Part shown: piece by piece, positions 6,743-12,256 of the stretch
Numbering within the stretch: position 1 is the stretch's first letter
Layout of the letters: each line of letters begins with the position of its first letter
DNA from: Conexibacteraceae bacterium
Lineage (GTDB): Bacteria > Actinomycetota > Thermoleophilia > Solirubrobacterales > Solirubrobacteraceae
DNA length: 12,256 nt
Assembly (NCBI GenBank): GCA_009785395.1
Contig: WQWK01000039.1
Span: forward strand, 1 to 12,256
Direction: 5' to 3'
Program-made: the position numbers and the translations under genes
Notes under the pieces: model-generated
What the model saw: only the letters and a program-made list of their open reading frames with translations
Told to the model about the DNA's origin: nothing
Databases searched by the model: none

Positions 6743-8185
6743 TCAGGCCGCCTTGTGCTCCGCCAGGTTCAGCGCGGTGACGATCTCCGAGACCGACGCC
6801 TTGGCGTCACCGAACAGCATCGCGCTGTTCTCGCGGAAGAACAGCGGGTTCTGTACACCGGCGTAACCAGACGCCATCGACCGCTTGAACACGATCACGT
6901 TGCGGGCCTCCCAGACGCGCAGCACGGGCATACCGGCGATCGGGCTGCCCGGGTCCTCGGCGGCGGCCGGGTTCACCGTGTCATTCGCACCGATGACGAG
7001 CACCACATCGGTGTCGGCGAAGTCATCATTGATCTCGTCCATCTCGAGCACGATGTCGTATGGAACCCTGGCCTCGGCGAGCAGCACGTTCATGTGACCC
7101 GGCAGCCGGCCCGCGACCGGGTGAATGCCGAAGCGGACCTCGACACCCTGCGCGCGCAGAAGGCTGGTGAGTTCGGCGACGCCGTGCTGCGCCTGCGCGA
7201 CCGCCATCCCGTAACCCGGGGTGATGATCACGGAGCTCGCCTCACTCAACAGCTCGGCTGCCTCCTCGGCGCCGATCTCACGATGCTCACCATAATCAGT
7301 GTCATCCGCGGTCGGCGCCTCGATCCCGAAGCCACCCGCGATCACGGAGATGAACGACCGGTTCATCGCCTTGCACATGATGTAACTCAGGTAGGCACCA
7401 GAGGAGCCAACGAGCGCACCGGTGACGATCAGCAGATCGTTGTTGAGCAGGAAACCCGACGCGGCGGCGGCCCAACCGGAGTAACTGTTCAGCATCGAAA
7501 CGACCACCGGCATGTCACCGCCGCCGATGCTCGCCACGAGGTGCAGGCCAAGCGCAAGCGCGAGCAGCGTCACGATCACCAGCAACACCAGCTGCGGGTC
7601 CGAGATGAACCAGGCCGTGAGCCCAACGAACAGGACCAGAGCGCCGACGTTCAGCCAGTTCTTGCCGGGCAGCATCAGCGGTTTCGAATTGATCCGCGCC
7701 GAGAGCTTCAGGAACGCGATGATCGAACCGGTGAAGGTCACCGCCCCGATGAACACACCGATGAAAACCTCACCGTGGTGGATGCCGTAGGTGCCGAGCG
7801 CCTTGAAACCGAGCGCCTCGACACCGTAGGGCTTGCGCTCGACACTCAGGTAGCCGTTCCACCCCACCAGCACGGCGGCCAGGCCGACGAAGCTGTGAAA
7901 CAGCGCGATCAGCTGGGGGATGCCCGTCATCTCGACGACCCGTGCGCGGTAGAGCCCGATCGCGGCGCCGATGATCACCGCGACGATCAGCAGAATCACG
8001 CCCAGCGAGTTGATCCCGTTGTGCGCCGCGAGCACCACAGTGGCGACGAGCGCCACAGCCATGCCCAGGATCCCGAAGTTGTTACCCGCCCTCGCCGTCT
8101 CGTGCTTGGAGAGTCCCGCCAGCGCCCTGATGAACAGCAGCGCGGCGACGAGGTAGGCGGCGTCCGCCGCTGAGTTCACGCTCAC
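6743..8185 (-). CDS. pntB: NAD(P) transhydrogenase subunit beta
   Basis: PntB is the membrane and NADP(H)-binding subunit of the proton-translocating transhydrogenase, which reduces NADP+ with NADH using the proton gradient. The 480 residues match the family (E. coli 462). Residues 8-285 form the membrane domain with about nine helices. They include [18 protein letters not shown] (95-112), whose H97 corresponds to the proton-path His, and [18 protein letters not shown] (225-242). Residues 310-475 are the NADP(H) domain, with [14 protein letters not shown] (321-334), the [20 protein letters not shown] stretch (353-372), [10 protein letters not shown] (399-408) and [16 protein letters not shown] (434-449). 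The start is a GTG (8183-8185), with GAGG (8191-8194) 5 nt upstream overlapping the pntA stop. That gives tight coupling to pntA, 7 bp away. Confidence 0.97.
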   Translation of the reverse strand: MSVNSAADAAYLVAALLFIRALAGLSKHETARAGNNFGILGMAVALVATVVLAAHNGINSLGVILLIVAVIIGAAIGLYRARVVEMTGIPQLIALFHSFVGLAAVLVGWNGYLSVERKPYGVEALGFKALGTYGIHHGEVFIGVFIGAVTFTGSIIAFLKLSARINSKPLMLPGKNWLNVGALVLFVGLTAWFISDPQLVLLVIVTLLALALGLHLVASIGGGDMPVVVSMLNSYSGWAAAASGFLLNNDLLIVTGALVGSSGAYLSYIMCKAMNRSFISVIAGGFGIEAPTADDTDYGEHREIGAEEAAELLSEASSVIITPGYGMAVAQAQHGVAELTSLLRAQGVEVRFGIHPVAGRLPGHMNVLLAEARVPYDIVLEMDEINDDFADTDVVLVIGANDTVNPAAAEDPGSPIAGMPVLRVWEARNVIVFKRSMASGYAGVQNPLFFRENSAMLFGDAKASVSEIVTALNLAEHKAA

Positions 8186-8190
8186 GGCAG

Positions 8191-8194
8191 CCTC
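8191..8194 (-). promoter_or_regulatory. ribosome binding site of pntB, overlapping the pntA stop
   Basis: GAGG on the minus strand overlaps the last bases of the pntA stop (TTGAGG) and lies 5 nt before the GTG start of pntB. It supports this start and translational coupling of the two subunits. Confidence 0.65.
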
Positions 8195-9731
8195 AACTCC
8201 GCGAGAACATCGAGAGCATGCGGCGCGTCACCGCGAAACCGCCGAAGACGTTGATGCTCGCCAACAGAACAGCAACGCCGGAGATGATCGTCACGAGCGT
8301 GCTGTAGCGCCCGATCTCGACGATACCGCCGACGACGATGATCCCGGAGATCGCATTCGTCACCGACATCAGCGGCGTGTGCAGCGCGTGGTGGACGTTG
8401 CCGATCACGTAATAACCGATCACGATCGCGAGCGCGAAGACGGTCAGGTGCGGCAGCAGTGCACTCGGCGAGATCGCGACCAGCAGGAAGAAGATGAGCG
8501 CCCCGACACCCGTCAGCTGGTACTTCCTCAAGGATGTCATCGGCTGCTTCTCGGGGGATGCGCTGCTGCCGGCTTGCGGCTCGGCAGCAGCGGGCTTCGC
8601 CGGGACGGCCGACACCTGCACCGGCGGCGGCGGCCAAGTCAGCTCACCGTCGCGCACGACCGCGATCGAACGCTGGACGACGTCATCGAAGTCGAGCGCG
8701 AGGCGGCCGTCCTTCTCGGGCGTCAGCAGCTTCATCAGGTTCACGAGGTTCTGTCCGTACAGCTGGGAGGCCTGGGTGGGTAGCCGGCCCGGGAGATCCG
8801 TGTAGCCGAGAATGGTCACGCCGTTCTCGGTCACGGTCCGCTCACCCTTGACGGTGCCCGCCACGTTGCCACCGTTGGCGGCGGCGAGGTCGACGATCAC
8901 GCTGCCGGGCCGCATGCTCGCGACCATCTCCTCTGTGATCAGCCGCGGCGCGGGACGTCCGGGAATCAGCGCCGTCGTGATCACGATGTCGATGTCGGGA
9001 ACCGTCCTCGCATACAGCTGGGCGGCCAGCTCGTTGTAGTTCTGGCCCATCTCGCGCGCATAGCCGGTGGCCGAGACCTCCTCTTCCTCGCCGGTGTCGA
9101 CGCCCAGGTACTCGCCGCCCAGCGACCCGACCTGGTCGGCCACCTCGGGGCGTGGGTCGGTCGCGTAGACGATCGCACCGAGGCTGCCGGCGGCGCCGAT
9201 CGCCGCGAGGCCGGCGACACCGGCGCCCACCACCAGCACCTTCGCGGGAGGCACCTTCCCGGCAGCGGTCACCTGCCCGGTGAAGAAGCGGCCGAACTCG
9301 TGGGCGGCCTCGACCACGGACCGGTAGCCGGCGATGTTGGCCATCGAGCTGAGCACGTCCATCGACTGGGCCCGGCTGATACGCGGAACCGCATCAAGCG
9401 CGAGCGCCGTGATCGGCCGCTTCGCAAGATCCTCAACCAGTGCCGTGTCCAGCATCGGCGAGAGCCAGCTGATCAGTGTCGTGTGCGGCCGCAGCTTGTC
9501 CAGCTGGTCCTCCGTGGGAGCGTTGACGCCAAGCACGATCTCCGCATCGAACGGATCGCCGATGGTCGCCCCTGCGGCCTCGTAGGCGCCGTCGCTGAAG
9601 CTCGACAGCTCACCGGCGCCCGGCTCGACCCGCACCTCATAGCCGAGCTTGAGCAACTGTCCGACCGTGTTCGGGGTCGCCGCGACACGGGTCTCCCCCG
9701 GCTGCGCTTCCCTCAGCACTCCGATCCGCAT
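8193..9731 (-). CDS. pntA: NAD(P) transhydrogenase subunit alpha, single-chain E. coli type
   Basis: PntA binds NAD(H) and contributes membrane helices to the transhydrogenase. The 512-residue chain carries both parts that many actinobacteria encode as two genes (pntAa, pntAb). Domain I comprises [17 protein letters not shown], the [20 protein letters not shown] stretch (117-136), the Rossmann turn [13 protein letters not shown] (169-181), [11 protein letters not shown] (252-262), LAAANGGN (282-289) and [14 protein letters not shown] (309-322). A Pro/Ala linker runs over about 367-400, then four membrane helices (about 405-500) with [16 protein letters not shown] (448-463) and [15 protein letters not shown] (491-505). 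The PPVQVSA start of the linker resembles E. coli PntA, so this is the E. coli-type chain and not a fresh local fusion. The ATG (9729-9731) has no strong Shine-Dalgarno site. It precedes pntB by 7 bp. Confidence 0.97.
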   Translation of the reverse strand: MRIGVLREAQPGETRVAATPNTVGQLLKLGYEVRVEPGAGELSSFSDGAYEAAGATIGDPFDAEIVLGVNAPTEDQLDKLRPHTTLISWLSPMLDTALVEDLAKRPITALALDAVPRISRAQSMDVLSSMANIAGYRSVVEAAHEFGRFFTGQVTAAGKVPPAKVLVVGAGVAGLAAIGAAGSLGAIVYATDPRPEVADQVGSLGGEYLGVDTGEEEEVSATGYAREMGQNYNELAAQLYARTVPDIDIVITTALIPGRPAPRLITEEMVASMRPGSVIVDLAAANGGNVAGTVKGERTVTENGVTILGYTDLPGRLPTQASQLYGQNLVNLMKLLTPEKDGRLALDFDDVVQRSIAVVRDGELTWPPPPVQVSAVPAKPAAAEPQAGSSASPEKQPMTSLRKYQLTGVGALIFFLLVAISPSALLPHLTVFALAIVIGYYVIGNVHHALHTPLMSVTNAISGIIVVGGIVEIGRYSTLVTIISGVAVLLASINVFGGFAVTRRMLSMFSRS

Positions 9732-9793
9732 CAGGCGCGTAACTTACCCGATGGCCGGTATGTCTTCGTAGCGAGTACTGAAAAACCGTTGAT
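9732..9793 (-). promoter_or_regulatory. 62-bp gap between the ECF-S/toroid gene and pntA
   Basis: The gap is AT-richer than its surroundings and has a T5 run after the upstream stop, but only a 5-bp stem (CTGAA...TTCAG) with a long loop, too weak for a confident terminator. TAAGTT (minus strand, 9741-9746) could be a -10 element for a short-leader pntA transcript. No -35 is convincing. It may hold a pntAB promoter, or the genes may simply be co-transcribed. Confidence 0.25.
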
Positions 9794-11314
9794 TCAGAGC
9801 GTCTTGCCGGCGAACGCGATCTCTGCCTCTGCGGTGACCCACACGGGCGTCTGGGAGTTCCCGCGCGCATAGTTCACGGCGCCGCTTCGCTGAATCAGCG
9901 ACGCCAGGTAGGAGAACGCTGACGGCGACCCCGCGCGCCGGACACGGCCCGGGTCCACGCCGGCCGCTATCAGACCACAGATCGCAAAGGCAGTCGACTG
10001 GGCGTTCGACGGAGCTCCCGCCTGGTCGCCGAAGCCGCCGTCACGGTTCTGCTGTGCGTGGATGAAGGTGACAGCGCGTCGCATCACACTCGCGAGGCTG
10101 GTTGGTGCGAGCGCGCTCAGGACAGCGCCGGTGTCGTCCACATCGCTGTGACCGCCTCGGGTGTCGAAGTTGAAGCCGCCGTCACGGTCCTGCTGGTCCG
10201 CCAACCACGCGACCGTCCGCGCGGGGATGCCTGCATGTGCTGCCCGCAGCGCCAGGATTCCGAAGGCCGTCAGGTTCGACTGCCCGCCGATCGAGCCGTT
10301 GCGCTCCACCAGTCGCTCCAGGCGCGGCCTCAGGCCGCCGAACACCCTTCGCCAGCCCGGAGTGGTGCTCACCGCGAGGAGAGTTCGCTCGATCGCGCCG
10401 GCGCCCCTCTCGCTGGGGAGCGTGCGTGCGAGGTACTGCAGCGGGTTGCTCCAGCCGGGATGCGCGAACGTGTGCGGCAGGACGATGCTCGAGCGCCCGA
10501 GCGCGAACGCCGCCCAGCCGCTGTCGAGCGTGTCGGACGGCTGGCCTGGCGCCGCGCCCCAGCCGCCGTCCCGGTTCTGCGCGACCTGTAGATACGCGAT
10601 CGGTGAGCCGCGGAAGGGGTGGGCCGACGCGGGCGCCGGCCGCTCCGCGGGGATCCCGCCGGCCACGATCGCCACGGCCAGCAACAGCGGCACCGTTGCG
10701 CCGGTCGGTGGCAGCCACGTGACCTGGATACGGGTCCGGAAGCGCGTGAGCGTCCGGATCAGCGCCGGGCCGAACAGCATCGCGAAACCGAAGCAGCCGA
10801 TCGCATGCACGAGGTCGAAGCCGAGGCCCTGGCCCACGTAGGCGCCGAGCTGCGCGAGGCTGTGGTCGCTGTAGTTGACCCAGTCGCCGGCGTCCTGCAG
10901 GGCCGTGAAGGCAAAGCCGAGCACGAAGCTGACGATCGCTAGCGGCAGGCGCCGGATGCGTCCGCTCGTGACCCGTGCGAGCACGGCGCCCGCCACCCCC
11001 ACCATTCCCCAGCCGGCCATCTGCCAGGGCGTCCACGGCCCCTGGCCGAAGAAGAAGTTCGAGGTGAGGCCCGCGACGGCGCCCACGACATACCCAGGTG
11101 CGCCGCCGAGCGCGAAGCCGGAGATCAGCACGATGTCGGTCGTCGGTTTGACATTCGGCACGGCGGCGAAGGCGATCCGCCCGAGCGCAGCGAATGCCGC
11201 CAGCGTCCCCACGAGGGCGACGATGCGGGCGTCGGGCCGGGTGCGCTCATACCACGCGAAGCCGGCCAGCAGACCGGCGCCGAGGATCGCGAACGACGCG
11301 AGCTGCCAGCTCAC
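9794..11314 (-). CDS. fusion of an ECF transporter S component with an extracellular alpha/alpha-toroid domain
   Basis: Residues 1-190 are a six-helix ECF substrate-binding (S) component. It has the hallmark series LGRIAFAAVPNVKPTTDIVLISGFALGG (44-71, in two runs) and SNFFFGQGPWTPWQMAGWG (85-103), typical of S proteins for cobalamin and related vitamins. An Arg-rich loop (187-195) and a seventh helix (about 207-221) follow, then PASAHP. By the positive-inside rule this puts residues 230-506 outside the membrane. That part has three repeats of the prenyltransferase/terpene-cyclase toroid fold: QNRDGGWG (246-253), QQDRDGGFN (374-382) and QQNRDGGFG (421-429), plus DVDDT (391-395). Transcobalamin and intrinsic factor share this fold. 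The start is GTG (11312-11314), overlapping the ATPase stop as GTGA, with AGAGG 7 nt upstream. The likely role is capture and import of a corrinoid; the substrate is inferred. A terpene cyclase is an alternative for the toroid. Confidence 0.85.
   Translation of the reverse strand: MSWQLASFAILGAGLLAGFAWYERTRPDARIVALVGTLAAFAALGRIAFAAVPNVKPTTDIVLISGFALGGAPGYVVGAVAGLTSNFFFGQGPWTPWQMAGWGMVGVAGAVLARVTSGRIRRLPLAIVSFVLGFAFTALQDAGDWVNYSDHSLAQLGAYVGQGLGFDLVHAIGCFGFAMLFGPALIRTLTRFRTRIQVTWLPPTGATVPLLLAVAIVAGGIPAERPAPASAHPFRGSPIAYLQVAQNRDGGWGAAPGQPSDTLDSGWAAFALGRSSIVLPHTFAHPGWSNPLQYLARTLPSERGAGAIERTLLAVSTTPGWRRVFGGLRPRLERLVERNGSIGGQSNLTAFGILALRAAHAGIPARTVAWLADQQDRDGGFNFDTRGGHSDVDDTGAVLSALAPTSLASVMRRAVTFIHAQQNRDGGFGDQAGAPSNAQSTAFAICGLIAAGVDPGRVRRAGSPSAFSYLASLIQRSGAVNYARGNSQTPVWVTAEAEIAFAGKTL
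10034..10579 (-). repeat. three copies of the QxRDGG(F/W) toroid repeat
   Basis: Near-identical short coding repeats at 10034-10054, 10175-10195 and 10562-10579 encode QQNRDGG, QQDRDGG and QNRDGG. On the plus strand the shared core is CCGCCGTCxCGGTxCTGC. They are the helix-turn repeats of the alpha/alpha-toroid domain. The first and second are 141 bp apart, about one structural repeat. Confidence 0.85.
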
Positions 11315-12256
11315 GCCGGTACCTCTGTGGCGGATCGGTGGCCGGAGAGCGGGCCAGCCTGTTGGCCGGCCCGCTCTCCGGCCGGCCGTAGCAGCGCGAT
11401 TCCGTCCGCGGGCAGCAGCGCGCCCCCGGCGCCGCCGAGGATGCGGGCGGTCTCGGTCGCGAAATAGGTGCCGCCCGCCAGCACTTCGGCGGCGCTCCCA
11501 TCGGCGATGACGCGCCCGTCCGCGAGCAGCACGATCCGGTCCGCGAATGCGGCCGCGAACTCGGGGTCGTGCGTGGCGACGATCACGGCCGCGTCGAGCC
11601 CGGCGAGCAGCTTCGCCAGAGCGTCCTTGGCCGCACGGTCCATTCCCCGTGTCGGTTCGTCCAGGCAGAGGACGGCCGGGGGCGGCACGGAGGCCGGGTC
11701 GCCGAGCACGATCGCCAGCGCGAGCCGCTGCTTCTCGCCTCCGCTCAGGTCGCGCGGGTGGCGGTCACGCAGGCCGCTCAATCCGACCTGGGCTAGCGCG
11801 CCTTCCGAAGCCTCCTCACCGACGGTCTCGTGCGCCAGGTAGTCGCCCGGGTTCTGCAGCAGCAGCGCCACCCGCCCCGAGGCTTCGACCCTCCCCCGGG
11901 TCGGCGCCATCAGCCCTGCCGCATGCCTCAGCAGCGTCGACTTGCCCGCGCCGTTGCGCCCCATCAGCGCCACACGCTCGCCCGGCGCGACTGTGAGATC
12001 GATCCCGCGCAGGATGGCCGGGCCGTCCTTGATCTCGTGCCAGACGCCCTTGAAGCGCAGCGCCAAGTCACCGCGCCGAGGCTGTTGACGTTTGTGCAGA
12101 TTATCTTCACAAACGTCAACAGCCTCCCCCGCGAGACCGGCGGCGCGCAGGGCCGCCCGGGCGCGCTTCACACCCGGGACCGGCGGCAGGTCCAGCCCGG
12201 CGAGCAGCTTGGCGCCCGGGGTGACAAGGGCGGGCGCGCTCCTGAGCGCCCAGGCA
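11311..12256 (-). CDS. ecfA: ECF-type ABC transporter ATPase, C-terminal ABC domain of a double-domain protein, 5' end cut by window
   Basis: This is the energising ATPase of an energy-coupling-factor importer. The ABC domain has Walker A GRNGAGKST (about 11961-11935), Q-loop LLQNPGDYL (Q at 11854-11856), signature LSGGEKQRLALA (from 11748), Walker B AVLCLDEPTRGMD (catalytic DE at 11656-11661) and H-loop ATHD (H at 11569-11571). The tail TYFATETARILGG is typical of ECF ATPases. A GTG at 12169-12171 could be a start, but the frame stays open to the right edge and reads GAKLLAGLDLPPVPGVKRAR. That is the kind of segment found after a first ABC domain (L-PP-V...ALR), so this is most likely the second half of a fused EcfA-EcfA pair. 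The gene stop overlaps the S-component start. A 19-bp palindrome interrupts the inter-domain linker. EcfT is not in the window. Confidence 0.88.
   Translation of the reverse strand, partial: AWALRSAPALVTPGAKLLAGLDLPPVPGVKRARAALRAAGLAGEAVDVCEDNLHKRQQPRRGDLALRFKGVWHEIKDGPAILRGIDLTVAPGERVALMGRNGAGKSTLLRHAAGLMAPTRGRVEASGRVALLLQNPGDYLAHETVGEEASEGALAQVGLSGLRDRHPRDLSGGEKQRLALAIVLGDPASVPPPAVLCLDEPTRGMDRAAKDALAKLLAGLDAAVIVATHDPEFAAAFADRIVLLADGRVIADGSAAEVLAGGTYFATETARILGGAGGALLPADGIALLRPAGERAGQQAGPLSGHRSATEVPA
11322..11326 (-). promoter_or_regulatory. ribosome binding site of the ECF-S/toroid gene
   Basis: AGAGG on the minus strand lies 7 nt before the GTG start at 11312-11314 and inside the end of the ATPase gene. 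It supports the GTGA overlap start. Confidence 0.65.
11340..11383 (-). repeat. 16-bp perfect inverted repeat (mRNA hairpin) before the ECF-S/toroid start
   Basis: Arms GGCCGGAGAGCGGGCC (11340-11355) and GGCCCGCTCTCCGGCC (11368-11383) are perfect reverse complements around a 12-nt loop. The hairpin lies in the non-conserved C-terminal tail of the ATPase (residues near AGERAGQQAGPLSG). It ends 13 nt upstream of the AGAGG site of the next gene. No T-run follows, so it is not a standard terminator. It could shape coupling or mRNA stability. Confidence 0.9.
12078..12126. repeat. 19-bp perfect palindrome with 11-nt loop inside the ATPase linker
   Basis: Arms GAGGCTGTTGACGTTTGTG (12078-12096) and its exact reverse complement (12108-12126) flank the loop CAGATTATCTT (12097-12107). 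The element is much AT-richer than its neighbourhood and is flanked on both sides by CC. It encodes about EAVDVCEDNLHKRQQP between the two ABC domains. Removing 49 bp plus one CC copy (51 bp) restores an in-frame linker reading AGRGDLALRF. No T-run follows on either strand, so it is not a terminator. It may be a small mobile palindromic element. Confidence 0.9.

Noticed and set aside
6569..8173. 534-codon open frame on the plus strand opposite pntB
   Set aside because: It is rich in Arg, Asp, His and Gln with no domain, and is the antisense of the fully conserved PntB.
12078..12126. Palindrome as an intrinsic terminator or a promoter
   Set aside because: No T-run follows on either strand, it lies inside an open frame, and the TTGACG to AT-rich hexamer spacing (8-12 bp) is too short for a sigma-70-type promoter.
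12169..12171. GTG as the true start of the ECF ATPase
   Set aside because: The frame is open through to the window edge and the upstream residues look like the end of a preceding ABC domain, so the gene is treated as partial, though a separate start here cannot be excluded.

Overview
The window is a high-GC bacterial chromosome segment, very probably from an actinobacterium of the Thermoleophilia/Solirubrobacterales type. The taxonomic call is an inference from base composition, an actinobacterial-style Rho-type protein with an Arg-rich insert, and the gene mix. It is almost fully coding: eight genes lie on the minus strand (two cut by the window edges) and one on the plus strand. No rRNA, tRNA, CRISPR array, insertion sequence or intrinsic terminator with a T-run was seen. 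Long open frames on the opposite strand of pcrA, pntB and gatA are high-GC shadows and are left out.

Right end, read leftwards on the minus strand: the C-terminal part of a double-domain ECF-type ABC ATPase (11311-12256, 5' end outside the window) overlaps by 4 nt an unusual fusion gene (9794-11314). This gene joins an ECF substrate-binding S component to an alpha/alpha-toroid domain of the prenyltransferase/terpene-cyclase/transcobalamin fold, predicted to lie outside the membrane. Together they look like a vitamin importer, with cobalamin or another corrinoid the best guess. The ATPase gene carries two perfect inverted repeats. One is a 19-bp, AT-richer palindrome that looks like an in-frame insertion between the ABC domains; the other is a 16-bp hairpin just upstream of the S-component start.

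Middle: pntA and pntB (8193-9731, 6743-8185) encode a proton-translocating NAD(P) transhydrogenase of the E. coli two-polypeptide type. Next comes a Rho-derived protein (5221-6606) that keeps the Rho N domain, an RNA-binding cold-shock fold and a P-loop. It appears to have lost the catalytic Glu, the arginine finger, both RNA-translocation loops and the C-terminus of true Rho. Its linker holds five tandem 18-bp repeats.

Left: the only plus-strand gene (4209-5207) encodes a DUF2419/Qng1-type queuosine-5'-phosphate N-glycosylase. It is divergent from pcrA across 27 bp and convergent with the Rho-like gene across 13 bp. Then follow pcrA (UvrD/PcrA helicase), a small four-helix membrane protein of unknown function, gatC, and gatA (cut by the left edge), tightly spaced as one probable operon of DNA repair and tRNA-dependent amidation genes.

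Most worth a second look are the ECF-S/toroid fusion with its double ATPase, the catalytically stripped Rho paralogue, and the palindromic insertion in the ATPase linker.
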